Shown one piece after another: positions 1-9,730 of a stretch of 64,000 nucleotides of DNA. The notes beneath the pieces were generated by a model that worked only from the letters and a program-made list of their open reading frames with translations, had not been told where the DNA came from and searched no databases. A program made the position numbers and the translations under genes. This DNA comes from Favolaschia claudopus (taxonomy: Eukaryota; Basidiomycota; Agaricomycetes; Agaricales; Mycenaceae), in the NCBI GenBank assembly GCA_037176885.1, contig JAWWNJ010000110.1, forward strand, positions 434,001 to 498,000, in the 5' to 3' direction. The first letter of the stretch is position 1, and every line of letters starts with the position of its first letter.

Positions 1-1175
1 CCTCAGAACACTCTACAATTTCGTTTGCATTAAGACAAGCTTCATTAGCTTTCACCTGTACCTCAACTAGGTATGGGAATGCACGATAGCCTGACTATAG
101 ACACAGCACAGTCTTCCTAATTAGGCAGATACATCACGTACTTAGCCGCGGCACTTCGGACTTCTTCGGAACTCGGATGTCAAAAGGTCAAAACCAACCT
201 CGACCATCCCGCCTACCGTAAGGCGAGGAGACCTTCCCTAATCCAGAAGGCAGAAGTCCAGATTCGAAACTGAGTGAGACTCGCCGTCGTTTCGGGATAA
301 TGTCATATCGAGCGTGCACAATGAACACGCGTCCCGAAGGCGTTCGGCTCGTGTTCAGATTGAGCCCTTTTCGAGTCAAAGCGGCCGGAGCTGGCAAGCA
401 GGCATCGATAAGTTAGAGAAACGCGCACACCTCGACTTCGGACTGCATGTTCTCATCTGCTTCATGTTCAGTTCAATTACTGAGATGAGAAACGTCGGGG
501 GCCGCAAGCAAGTCAATACTGACGTCGCTCCTGCCAGTTGGGAGTTGGCGGAACGGCAACAGTGGAGGAGTCAGTCGAGTCACCAACAGGCCGGAATTCG
601 GGATTATCACACCCGATGAACGGCAGGGACCGAGTATTTCCCACAGTTGAATCTCATGGTGCAACGAGAACAAATGGGAAATGGAAAGTCTGGCATCAAA
701 TGTCTGGGATCAGGTCTGGCCGCAGGTCGGCCAGACAATGATCGGAACATTCCGAGGTATGCCGAAAGGCCGAATTACCTTGTTTTCTGTGTTTTTCGCA
801 TTCTCCTCAGGCATTTGATAGACTCGAACCAATCTCTCGCTGGCACTTTGACGGGGAGGAATTAGTGCCAGGAGAGACTGGTGGAACTTATCAGTAACTT
901 GGCAGAGTGGAAATATACCCGATATGGTAATTAGCTGCGCCTTGATGTTCGGATTTGTGGGCTGCTCGCCCTACCTATGCCTGAAGTAATTTGAGGGAAT
1001 TATTCGGAGGTACTGCAGCTGCAATCCAGCCAAAATTCAGCTACATCAAAGAGTTGTAGGGCACTCAACGGTGGTCACTGCTCGCCAGCTCCTTCTCACG
1101 CCTCCGGATTTGTGTCCCAATCGGGTATATTTTGGGCTATTGCATCCGCACTCTGCCACGCCTCGCCTAAGATCT
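1..1175. other. Gene-free DNA at the window edge
   Basis: No supported gene. Open frames here are short and show no family resemblance. A stretch near 605-665, around the words tatttcccac and ttgaatctcat, recurs with mismatches near 4555-4605. This places the outer edge of the tandem duplication that contains the two SDR genes. Confidence 0.5.
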
Positions 1176-1637
1176 ACCAGCCTTTACTAGGACCCCGGTT
1201 TATCCCTTTGGAGGCCAGATCCCGAATCGGCCAAAACCCCCAATTTTTGTCCGAACCAGTTTTGGGGCGGATTGGGTAGTTTTTGTCCGAACCGGATGTA
1301 GCCTGTGATGCCGTAAGTCGCCAAAAGCGGGTGATTTCTCGCTTCCCACCATCAAAAATGCTCGATTTTTCTCCCCGAGCTGTTTTCTGCGTTCTTTCAA
1401 CCAAATCTAGGCATCTCCGCGCTGATTCTGAAGAAATTTGCTTTTTCCGACTCTCGGCTTGTCCTCGGCCGATTGACCTTCGCTCAAGGCCGAATTTTTG
1501 TCCGAACCGGATCTAGGTATCTGGGCTCCGTCCCCCCAAATTTTGTCCGAACGGCATCGGCCCCTCCCCACCAAAATTTGTCCGAACCGGGATCTGGCAT
1601 TTGGGTGGATAAACCGGGGTCCTCCTTTACTGAAGGT
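1176..1637. mobile_element. Small non-autonomous element with inverted ends and internal repeats
   Basis: The ends are inverted copies of each other: 1189-1205 (aggaccccggtttatcc) is the exact reverse complement of 1607-1623, and 1214-1224 (gccagatcccg) of 1588-1598, with the same 8-nt unrelated spacer between the two blocks on each side. Inside are five direct copies of a word close to ttttgtccgaaccgg, at about 1244, 1281, 1495, 1541 and 1575. No coding capacity is seen. This fits a MITE-like or fold-back element of about 460 bp. The target-site duplication was not resolved, so the exact ends are uncertain. Confidence 0.6.
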
Positions 1638-2362
1638 AATACCGAAAGTAAAGTGCTGGTCCGAGCCTAGGCATTTGAAGGTATGTATGCGTTACAAACG
1701 CCTATCATGTGTTTATAATTTGTAGAAGCTGCAGAAAAATCAAGTGAAACGTCCCAGATCGATGTGTGCAGGACAATTGATCCCATTTCCCCACCTCGCC
1801 CAGTCCACAATTGGTGAAAATGTCGCTGAAAGTAGCAGCTGCTTAGTTTCTACATGTCTGGGTGCATGCACATAACATTTCCGGGAAGCAAGACAAGAGG
1901 CAATGCACTGCAGCTCATTTCTTGGGATATCTTGAGGACTCCGGGCACAAGCATCATAGTCAAGCAATTAAAAATGTATATATCTTGTAATTGACGCGCG
2001 TTAGCATTCCTATGTCGCGTCGAAACAGGCCAGAAGGGTTCGTATATTCGACGCGTCGTGTTTGTTTACACTTATTGTTCGACAGTCATCGATCACGTCA
2101 CATACTCTGCCGATCGCCGCCGGACGTGATGCCAGACGTTTTGGCGGACTTTCCAAATCCCATTCTTTCTGGGTGCAACAGGTGCTTTGAATTCATTATG
2201 GCGTATGTTGAGTGTCAATGATATACAGATCGTTCTTATTCCATCGAGAGAGGTCGAAAATATGCTAAGCTAGTAAGGTAAGGTACAGAATCAACTCCTC
2301 CCTTCGAGACACCACTGTAGAAATGCTACCAAAACCGGCGATACTGGATTCTACAATGAATC
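1638..2362. other. Intergenic, 3' side of SDR gene A
   Basis: No gene seen. The part from about 2240 onwards is similar to 4735-4866 (shared words such as atgctaagcta and ccttcgaga) and is the 3' flank of the duplicated SDR unit. Confidence 0.5.
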
Positions 2363-3742
2363 TCAGTCAAAAAACATTCCACCATTGCTCGATATCTGAG
2401 CAAAAAGATCAACCATAAATCCGTGGAAATCAAATGGTACTCACAGTTTGTCCTGAAACACGACGGGGTGCGATGAGTTTCCGATGACTACAAAAGTTCA
2501 AGAGTAGCTACTAGTAGTGCGTACCGGTAATAAATCGGGAGTCTTCAGAAGCCAAGAAAGATACCAGACTGGCGATATCTTGTGGAGTACTGTGGTAATT
2601 TGAGCGATTCAATTGCGACTTATACCAAGGAAGACTAACCCAAGCATGTGAAGGGGCGACATTTGCTTGAACTGAGCAGAAGGATAGAACGGTAAAAAAA
2701 ACCTATCAGCAATCGTATACGTAGTATGCTCACCATTTCCGTCATAGCTTCAATGTCAGATTCTTTTTGTGTAGTCGCCATTCCTTTCACTGCCGAAAAA
2801 CCCTTGTCATTCTCCGAGAACGCTCGTGAAGCGAAAGAGAACGTACGCATGGGTGTGTCTATCGCGCCGGGAGCATAGGCATTTACCGTTATACCATGCT
2901 CTCCGAGTTCGAGAGCTAGCAATTAATTATTCATCGCCTCATTGAATTGATGCGAATGCTTAACTCACCTGCAGCTTGTGTGAGACCTCTAACCGCAAAT
3001 TTGGACGCACTATACACTGCCTGTGTTTGCATGCCTTCATTAAGAAAATGAATAGTTGAAGTGAGTATCAAAGGCTTTTGAAGTTTTGCACACACACACG
3101 TACCCTTCTTCCCTGCGACAGAGCATGCGCCAATGATACGCCCACCACCTCCCTCAGGCTGCTTGATCATCTGGAGACCGGCGTACTTGTAACAAAGAAA
3201 CATGCTTCGCGTGTTGACTTGCATGACCTTGTCGAATTGCTCCGCCGAAACTGTGGATGCCATGTCGGACTCGACTACACAATCACGGCGTCCTTGTCAA
3301 TGCTTAAACACACCTTCAATCAGCTTCTTCCCATAGGGTCCAGCAATCCCCGCGTTTGCGACCATCTGCCGCCGATATGAATCTCAAGATCCAGTGGGCA
3401 CAGATAAATGCACGAACCACGTTAAGCCTTCCATGTTGGCCCGCGACGGCTTCAATCATGTTTTTGACCGTCTCGTCATTCGAAACATCTCCGGTATGCT
3501 TCGAGCTCTTTCGCCCTTTTTTCTTGATTTCGTTCACGAGTGTATCCAATTCGGACTTGTCAGTTATGTCGTTGACGGCAACGTCGAATCCGTCGGCAGC
3601 GAGTCGGAGGGCGATACTTCGACCAATGCCTTGTGCTTTAGTATGACGAGCGGCGTGTTGTTGAGACCAAACAACTTTGGAAAGGCAGGACCCAATACAC
3701 ACCGGCGCCGGTGACGAAGGCTACTCCTTTGGCAGATGGCAT
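2363..3742 (-). CDS. Short-chain dehydrogenase/reductase (diacetyl/acetoin reductase-like), copy A
   Basis: Classical SDR, predicted to oxidise or reduce a small carbonyl or alcohol using NAD(P)(H). The ATG at 3742 opens an exon ending in VAFVTGAG; after an intron the cofactor loop completes as GAQGIGRSIAL. Further exons carry NAGIAGP (NNAG-type motif), the active-site YSASKFAVRG (YxxxK), then GITVNAYAPGAIDTPM and a C-terminus with ITGQTISSNGG. At least seven short introns are needed. The apparent extension after IDTPM is probably an intron (donor gtacgt), because splicing there gives LKGMATTQKES, matching copy B. The end in SNGG resembles diacetyl reductases, which usually have VDGG. Substrate unknown. 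A TATAAAGG box lies upstream at 3825-3832. Confidence 0.85.
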
Positions 3743-3824
3743 GTTGGGAAGTTAGAGAAAAGGAAGAGCGACGCTGCTAGAGTTCTTGCTGGGTTGTCAC
3801 TGACAGATGAGAGACAGGGCCATC

Positions 3825-3832
3825 CTTTATAC
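3825..3832 (-). promoter_or_regulatory. TATA box of SDR gene A
   Basis: Reads TATAAAGG on the minus strand, about 85 nt upstream of the ATG. The box and its surroundings (gtataaaggatg) are conserved upstream of copy B although the nearby DNA has diverged. Confidence 0.6.
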
Positions 3833-4330
3833 TGCAAAGTGACGTCCTGGCGCCTATCTGTTCAAACAAGCGTCGAGCTAGTAGAGCTTGAAGCATACGT
3901 TGATTAGAGCTTGAAGCGACGAGTTTGGGATATGCTTAACGGCCCTACTAGTACAGCATCGGTCGGATTCACTGAAGAAAAGATGCGAGAGCTGTGAGAA
4001 TACGTGCGTAGGGTAAATTAAACACGGGAGTCGTCAACGAACCAAGGACCAGCAAACCGAGTATAGCTATTAGCGGTGGAGGAGGAGTTCGGCCAGTACC
4101 AAGCGAGTGCAATTTTCTTCCGCGAAAATTCCGTGTTCCGTGATCAAAGAATGAGTGATCAAAGAATGAGTTCGCGGTATGTACGTATCGTCGGCGACGT
4201 TTGTGCATTGTTTCAACTTCATACTATTCCCACTGAGGCCACCCACTCTGAAGTTCGGTCGCTCATCGTTGTTGGAATGTTTGACATTAATTTTGTGAAG
4301 AGCAAGTGGAGAGCGAGAATTGAGCGAGAA

Positions 4331-4866
4331 AGGGAATTGCGCTGAGAGCGGATCATTGATTGAATCGAGTGGATCAAAGGGCGGCATTCTCCCGAGTAAG
4401 ATCGACAGCCACGCCGTTTTCCCATTTACCCAGAAAAAACCATCTCGAGCCCTGCCACATTTTGAAGAGTTTCCACAGTCTCTACTATGTACCAGCTTGG
4501 CCAGACGGCGGCGGCGATGAGTCGAGTAGTTGAACTTTTCGGGTCTAAGTATCATGCCGATGAACGGGAAACACCGACTATTTCCCACGGTTGAATCTCA
4601 TTTGCAACTGGCGGTGCGCGAATTTAGAGCTGGCCTTAGGGCGTAGGTTGAGTACGTTGAGTATTCATATATTATATTCATATATTCATATTATTCGGTC
4701 ACATACACGCAATTGGCAAGCCCATTGAAATTTGAGAGAGGTCAAGAATTTGAGCCCACAAAGATAAGAATGCTAAGCTAAGGAAGGGTACAGATTCAAC
4801 CTCTAGATCTTCCAAGTTCCGAACCCCTTCGAGAAAACCATAGAATTGCTCATTCAACAACGTAAC
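4331..4866. other. Spacer between the SDR units
   Basis: No gene seen. 4555-4605 resembles 605-665 and 4735-4866 resembles the 3' flank of copy A. An AT-rich tract (tattcatatattatattcat) lies at about 4660-4695. Just upstream, 4140-4170, is a perfect two-fold repeat of tgatcaaagaatgag. Confidence 0.5.
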
Positions 4867-6271
4867 TCAATCAAAAAAGATACCGCCATTGCTCGATATC
4901 TGCGCAAGGAAATCAGGTGAACCATCATATCCAGCGAAAACAAATGGTACTCACAGTTTGTCCTGAAACACGATGGGGTACGGTGAGTTTCCGATGACCA
5001 CAATTCACGAGTGGCTATTAGTGCATACCTGTAATAAAATGCGAGTCTTTGGAAGCCAAGAAAGATACCAGGTTGGCAATATCTTCCGGAGTACTGTGGT
5101 AGGATGAGTGAAGTTTCAAGTTGAGCGATTCGATCTCGAGTTCGGACGACTAACCCGAGCATGCCAAGGGGCGACATCTTCTTGAACTGGAAAGAAGGAT
5201 AAGAGAAGGTAAGATGAGAGCCTATCGGCGGTCATATACATAGTAGACTCACCATCTCCGTCATAGCTTCAGATTCTTCTTGAGAAGTCGCCGTCCCTCT
5301 CACTATCGAAAAATATGTCATTTTGCGAGAACGGTTACAGTGGTGAAGCTGAAGGAAATCAAAACGAACGCATGGGTGTGTCAATCGCGCCAGGAGCATA
5401 GGCATTCACGGTTATCCCATGCTCTCCGAGTTCGAGAGCTAGCAATTAATGATTCATCGCCTCGTTGAATTAATGCGTTGAATGCGTAACATACCTGCGG
5501 CTTGCGTGAGACCTCTAACCGCAAATTTGGACGCGCTATAAACCGCCTGTGTTTGCATGGCTTGAAAACATGAGTGAGTAGGAAAAGCTTTCGAAAGAAT
5601 TTTTTGAACACCCATACCCTTCTTCCCCGTGACAGAACACGCGCCAATAATACGCCCACCACCTCCCTGCTTGATCATCTGGAGACCGGCGTACTTGTAA
5701 CAAAGAAACATGCTTCGTGTGTTGACTTGCATGACCCTATCGAATTGATCCGCCGAAACTGTGGATGCCCCATGTCAGACTTTACTACACAAGCACGTTC
5801 TCGGTTGAAAACGAGGAACCTTAGGCCTTACCTTCAATCAACGTCTTCCCAAATGGTCCAGCAATCCCCGCGTTTGCCACCATCTGCCAATACAAATGAA
5901 TTCCAACATCCAGCCTTGAGCCCAGATAAATAATTGCACGAACCACGTCAAGCCTCCCATGTTCCCCCACGACGGCTTCAATCATGTTCCTGACCGTCTC
6001 GTCTTGCGAAACATCTCCGGCATGCTTCGAGCTCTTCCGTCCTTTTTGCTTGATCTCGTCCACGAGTGAATCCAATTCGGCGGACTTGTTAGCTATGTCG
6101 TTGACGGCGACGTTGAATCCGTCTGCAGCGAGTCGGAGGGCGATGCTTCGACCGATGCCTTGGGCTTCAGTGGTAAAATGATCATGTTGCTGTTGAGACC
6201 GAGAAATTTTGGAAAGGTAGGATTTAATACATACCGGCGCCGGTGACGAAGGCTACTCCTTTGGCAGACAT
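4867..6271 (-). CDS. Short-chain dehydrogenase/reductase, copy B
   Basis: Paralogue of 2363-3742 with the same exon order. ATG at 6271 gives VAFVTGAG, then AQGIGRSIAL after the first intron, NAGIAGPFGK, the catalytic YSASKFAVRGLTQAAG, and AYAPGAIDTPM. Read without splicing, a TGA follows IDTPMRSF. An intron with donor gttcgt and acceptor tttcgatag restores LRGTATSQEES, aligned with copy A, so the gene looks intact but depends on a weaker donor than the gtacgt in copy A. It ends with SSNGGIFFD and TGA at 4867-4869. Enzyme of the diacetyl/acetoin reductase type; actual substrate unknown. Confidence 0.82.
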
Positions 6272-6373
6272 GCTGTGGTTAGAGAAGACTGAAAGAGAGC
6301 GAATTTGCTAGATCTAGAGTTCGCGCTGGGTCGGGAAGTGAATAGATAACTTATAGAAATACCTGGATCACAT

Positions 6374-6381
6374 CCTTTATA
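6374..6381 (-). promoter_or_regulatory. TATA box of SDR gene B
   Basis: TATAAAGG on the minus strand about 105 nt upstream of the ATG, at the position equivalent to the box of copy A. Confidence 0.6.
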
Positions 6382-6389
6382 CCGCAGGG

Positions 6390-7640
6390 TATAGTCCACT
6401 CCTCCGGGGATATCTTGAACAAGACATAATATTTGCTTTGGTCATTCCCGACGGCAGACGGCGGCCGAGCGCCATCATTCGGGTTTTGAGTGAGTAGAGA
6501 TTTCTCAGCGGGACTTGGCGCTGACGCGGCTGCGGCCGGCACTTGCCATCAAATGTTCTCACGGTTGAAATCTTGGTTCAAATTCTTGCTCGATTTTCTT
6601 TATCAACAATTCCCTCTTCAATTTGATGAGAACTCACTTTCAAATTTCGCAGTTGCACCAGGCTGGCAGGTTCGTCTCTTCGAATATTTAGCAGCTTGCT
6701 GATTTCAAGAGTTGCGCAGGAGATAAGATGATAGTGAGACTATTAGTTTGAGCTCATAACCTTATTGAGTTCGCAAGACCTAAATTCGGGGGTAGCATAC
6801 TTACTTGTACCTCGAGATCAGGACTCAAAGTTCAAAGGGAATGATGGTTTCATGTCGCGTTCGGGTCAGCCATTTACTTACTTGTAACATATTCGCGCTC
6901 GGGCATGCAGCACTTTATAGAAGGGAGATGGCATGTAGTTGTAGCTGTAGACAAGGTAAGAGAGAAAAAGGAAAAGACAACTCGAAAGTCCAAGGCTCCA
7001 CAGAGCTGGATGGGTGAAAGGGGAAGAACTCCGGGAGCATCATATATATATCGCCGAGGATGATATCGAAGAAAACCAAATTCCCGTCAACTTGTCAGTG
7101 AAAGATGTAGCGCAATTGCAAAACTGAGGCCTCGTCGGATCCGGGCTGTGAATGTCGTCGCAGTAGGGCTCGAAGCGTCTTGAGATTCCGAGGCAGTACA
7201 TACCATAATAATAGCTCATATGATACAGAGTGTCAATCAGTCCTGAGTGCCAGCTGCATTTCGAAGAAGACTGGTAGCAGGGGAAGTAAGTAACAGACGA
7301 GCTCGAGGCAGGATGGATGGATGGAAGGTGATATGTTATTGATCCCGACAAGAGGAGAGATCGAGAGGAAGTTGAGAGGAAGGAGCCTCCGTTATTGGCA
7401 CTGGCAACTGGTGCTCCGAGGGAAAAAAAGGTCCTGAATCTCGAAGGAGGGTGGTAAGTAGTACTGGAGTTGGAGAGGTCAGATCGGAGACTGGAACAAA
7501 CGAGCGCTTGACTTTTATGCAACGAGTGGCATTTTATTCATGCAATTTGGACGCTAAGAATAGTGAGCCTCGGAGGCGTGGCAGGAAGGTACACAGAACT
7601 GATTAGATTATCAAGGTTGACAAGATGTGACTTCTACAGG
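6390..7640. other. Unmatched 1.25-kb segment upstream of SDR gene B
   Basis: This stretch interrupts the similarity between units A and B: the matching blocks are adjacent in A (about 3835) but 1.25 kb apart here. No terminal inverted repeat or target-site duplication was seen, and the open frames inside (for instance 7040-7522 minus) have no recognisable domain. It is either an insertion in B or a deletion in A. Confidence 0.5.
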
Positions 7641-8110
7641 TACACAGATTCACCTGGTGCCTATCTTTCCAAGCAGGCGTCGAGCAAGTAATAGATCATC
7701 AGGGCTCTCGAAGGACGAGTTTGGGATATACTTGGAATTTGAAGGCTACAGCATCGGGATTCACTGAGAAAAAGATGCGGGGCCGGGGTGAAAATAATTA
7801 GGTTGAATTAGGCACTGCGGGAGTAGTCAACGAACCAAGAATCAGTAAACCGAGTACTTACAGCTATTAAGTTAGCGGTGGAGGAGGAGTTCGGTGAGAG
7901 GTGGAGATTAGATTACAGTAATGACCTGTCAAAGACAAGAATGGCCATTCAATCATGCAGGTACGTCGGCGAGATGTGTACCCAGTTTCGTTTGGATCAA
8001 AGGTTTCGAGGAGATATGTATAGCGGTCGTATCAAGGTTGAGTTTTATGTCAGGAGTGGAGATGCGAGTTTGGCTAGAAAATAGGTTGAATAGGCGGCAG
8101 TTGTCAACGG

Positions 8111-8749
8111 AAGAACGGGCGAAAGGCGGGGAGAAAGCAATTTGTAAGTCATAACGGATAACCTACGAACACAATAGTCCGGCGGGATGTCGCGCCGCGG
8201 AACGAGTCGCGATTCACACGCGGCGCGCGATTCATATATCCCGCGGCGCACGACCGACTCACGACGGGGATTCGTGGGAAGGTAGGGTGCGAGTCAGCAT
8301 CCTGCGCACCCGCAGCCATTGGCATGGGTTCCTCACGCGTCGGAGCTGTGTGCGTCCCGGATTCATATCCGGCTGTAGTAGATGAACTCACAGCTGCTGC
8401 GCTGAGCACACATCTTCATCTCGGCCTCGCGGGCAATGCGGATGCCGAGCCGTGTGGATTCAGATCCAACGCGTCATCTTGGCTGTATACGTGTCGATTT
8501 TGGGTGGATGGTAGTAGCTGGTGGCAGAGTTTGAGAAGTGTTTTGAGTGTTGAGATGGATGGATATCTACGCGATGGACGACGTCGAGATCAAGATGTTG
8601 ATTTTTGCCTGTGATTTTTCTTGATTTGGTTCCGTGTGCACCGCCACGAGCAGATCCGTGGCGGAGTGAGTCATGCTTACATAATCGTGTTATTTGCCAC
8701 TGCCCTTCATTGTCCCTTTTGTCTCCCTTTCACCACAACCACAACCACC
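8111..8749. other. Intergenic and 5' region of the 8750 gene
   Basis: No gene seen. 8165-8270 is rich in CG-containing short inverted words (cgcggcgcgcg and similar). The last 50 nt are pyrimidine-rich with a caccacaaccacaacc run leading to the ATG, as in a fungal 5' UTR. Confidence 0.4.
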
Positions 8750-9730
8750 ATGGCTGTCTCAGTCCTCCAGCCATTCCACTCATTCCCCGAGTCCTCCCGC
8801 AAACGCACTACCAGCTTCTCCAGTCCCCCAAACCCGAAGCGTCTCCACCGCACAGAATCCTTTTTGGATCTCTCTTTTGCGGTTGCCACTCCCCAGCCTC
8901 CCACAACAAACCAAGTCCCATACCACCGCACTCTCCGTTTCTACAAAGAATCAAGAGAAAAGCGGAAAGCTCTCCTCCGTCGCGAACCACCCCGTCTCGA
9001 TGCCCCTCTCCCCACCCCGCCCACGCCACAACACACGAGCAGTTTCCGCGTAACCCGCAAGAAAGCCGTCCCGGCGCCGCCACCGCCTCCACCTCCCCCA
9101 ACTCGCACCCTTGCGCCCTCTCCCCTCGCATGCCGCGCATCGCGCACCGCCCTCACCCCCACCCCGCCCATGCGCGCCCCTTTCCCCTCCCGCTCGCGTG
9201 CCCCCATCGCACCGACGAAACCCCGCCCGAAGCAGGCTGATCTCCACCGCCGCGCCGTCACCGCCTGCATGCGCGCCTCCCCCTCCGGCGCCAAGATCCT
9301 CGGCATGGGCGCCCGCCTCGCAGTCAGCATGATGAGCGCCATGAGCGCCACGCTCGAGCTCGAGCAGCTTTGCAGCGACGACGACGACGATGCATCTTCG
9401 GACGCGGACGCGGAGTCGCTGTTGGATGAGGAGATGGAGATGGATATGGACGTGGATTTGGAGTTGGAGCTGGACGAGGAGGACGTGGATGCAGTTGGGG
9501 AGGACGACGACGGCGAGGACGGGGACGGGGAGCCGCTGCAGATGCAGATTCGACGCGGTCATGATCAGGGGCGCCTCATATTGCCTGCCCCTGCGTCGGA
9601 CTTTCCTGCCTCCCCTGTCCAGGCACCGCAACCCATCGTGCTCAGCGCCTCCTGGATCGTCGTTGGCGGAGAATCACCGAAAGAGAAGGAGAAGGAGGAT
9701 TGGGAGATGGTGGGGGTGGTGGAGTTGTAG
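8750..9730 (+). CDS. Hypothetical protein, proline-rich middle and acidic C-terminal part
   Basis: Intronless frame of 326 aa. The start at 8750 is chosen because it is the first ATG of the frame, has a strong context (accaccATGG) and follows a UTR-like tract; the frame upstream opens only on TTG. The N-terminal half is basic and rich in Ser/Pro (KRTTSF, RTLRFYKESREKRKALLRRE), followed by a poly-proline run near residue 110-120. A short region LHRRAVTACMRASPSGAKI and LAVSMMSAMSATLELEQL precedes a long Asp/Glu-rich segment (about residues 210-265). The C-terminus has IVLSASWIVVGGE and DWEMVGVVEL. I do not recognise the family; composition suggests a largely disordered nuclear or cytosolic protein. 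High GC content with long antisense open frames is a composition effect. Confidence 0.7.
   Translation: MAVSVLQPFHSFPESSRKRTTSFSSPPNPKRLHRTESFLDLSFAVATPQPPTTNQVPYHRTLRFYKESREKRKALLRREPPRLDAPLPTPPTPQHTSSFRVTRKKAVPAPPPPPPPPTRTLAPSPLACRASRTALTPTPPMRAPFPSRSRAPIAPTKPRPKQADLHRRAVTACMRASPSGAKILGMGARLAVSMMSAMSATLELEQLCSDDDDDASSDADAESLLDEEMEMDMDVDLELELDEEDVDAVGEDDDGEDGDGEPLQMQIRRGHDQGRLILPAPASDFPASPVQAPQPIVLSASWIVVGGESPKEKEKEDWEMVGVVEL

Larger units (their letters stand above)
2240..4330. repeat. Tandem duplication unit A (SDR gene A and flanks)
   Basis: The gene 2363-3742, its 3' flank and its upstream DNA are repeated in the same order in unit B (4735-8110). Matching upstream blocks are about 3835-3870 with 7640-7680, 3905-3985 with 7700-7775, and 4070-4110 with 7873-7905 (shared ttagcggtggaggaggagtt). 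Similarity is clear but far from identity, so the duplication is old. Confidence 0.75.
4735..8110. repeat. Tandem duplication unit B (SDR gene B and flanks)
   Basis: Second copy of the SDR unit, in the same orientation as unit A. It is longer than A because about 1.25 kb of unmatched sequence (about 6390-7640) sits between the conserved TATA region and the conserved upstream block starting near 7640. Confidence 0.7.

Noticed and set aside
1244..1590. CRISPR-like array
   Set aside because: Five imperfect short words at irregular spacing in a eukaryotic inverted-repeat element; no uniform spacers.
5390..5460. Premature stop in SDR copy B after IDTPM
   Set aside because: An intron at this place in both copies restores matching text (LKG/LRG...EAMTEM), so the stop is intronic.
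8951..9631. 226-residue minus-strand frame opposite the 8750 gene
   Set aside because: Low-complexity Arg/Gly/His translation typical of the shadow of a GC-rich coding strand.
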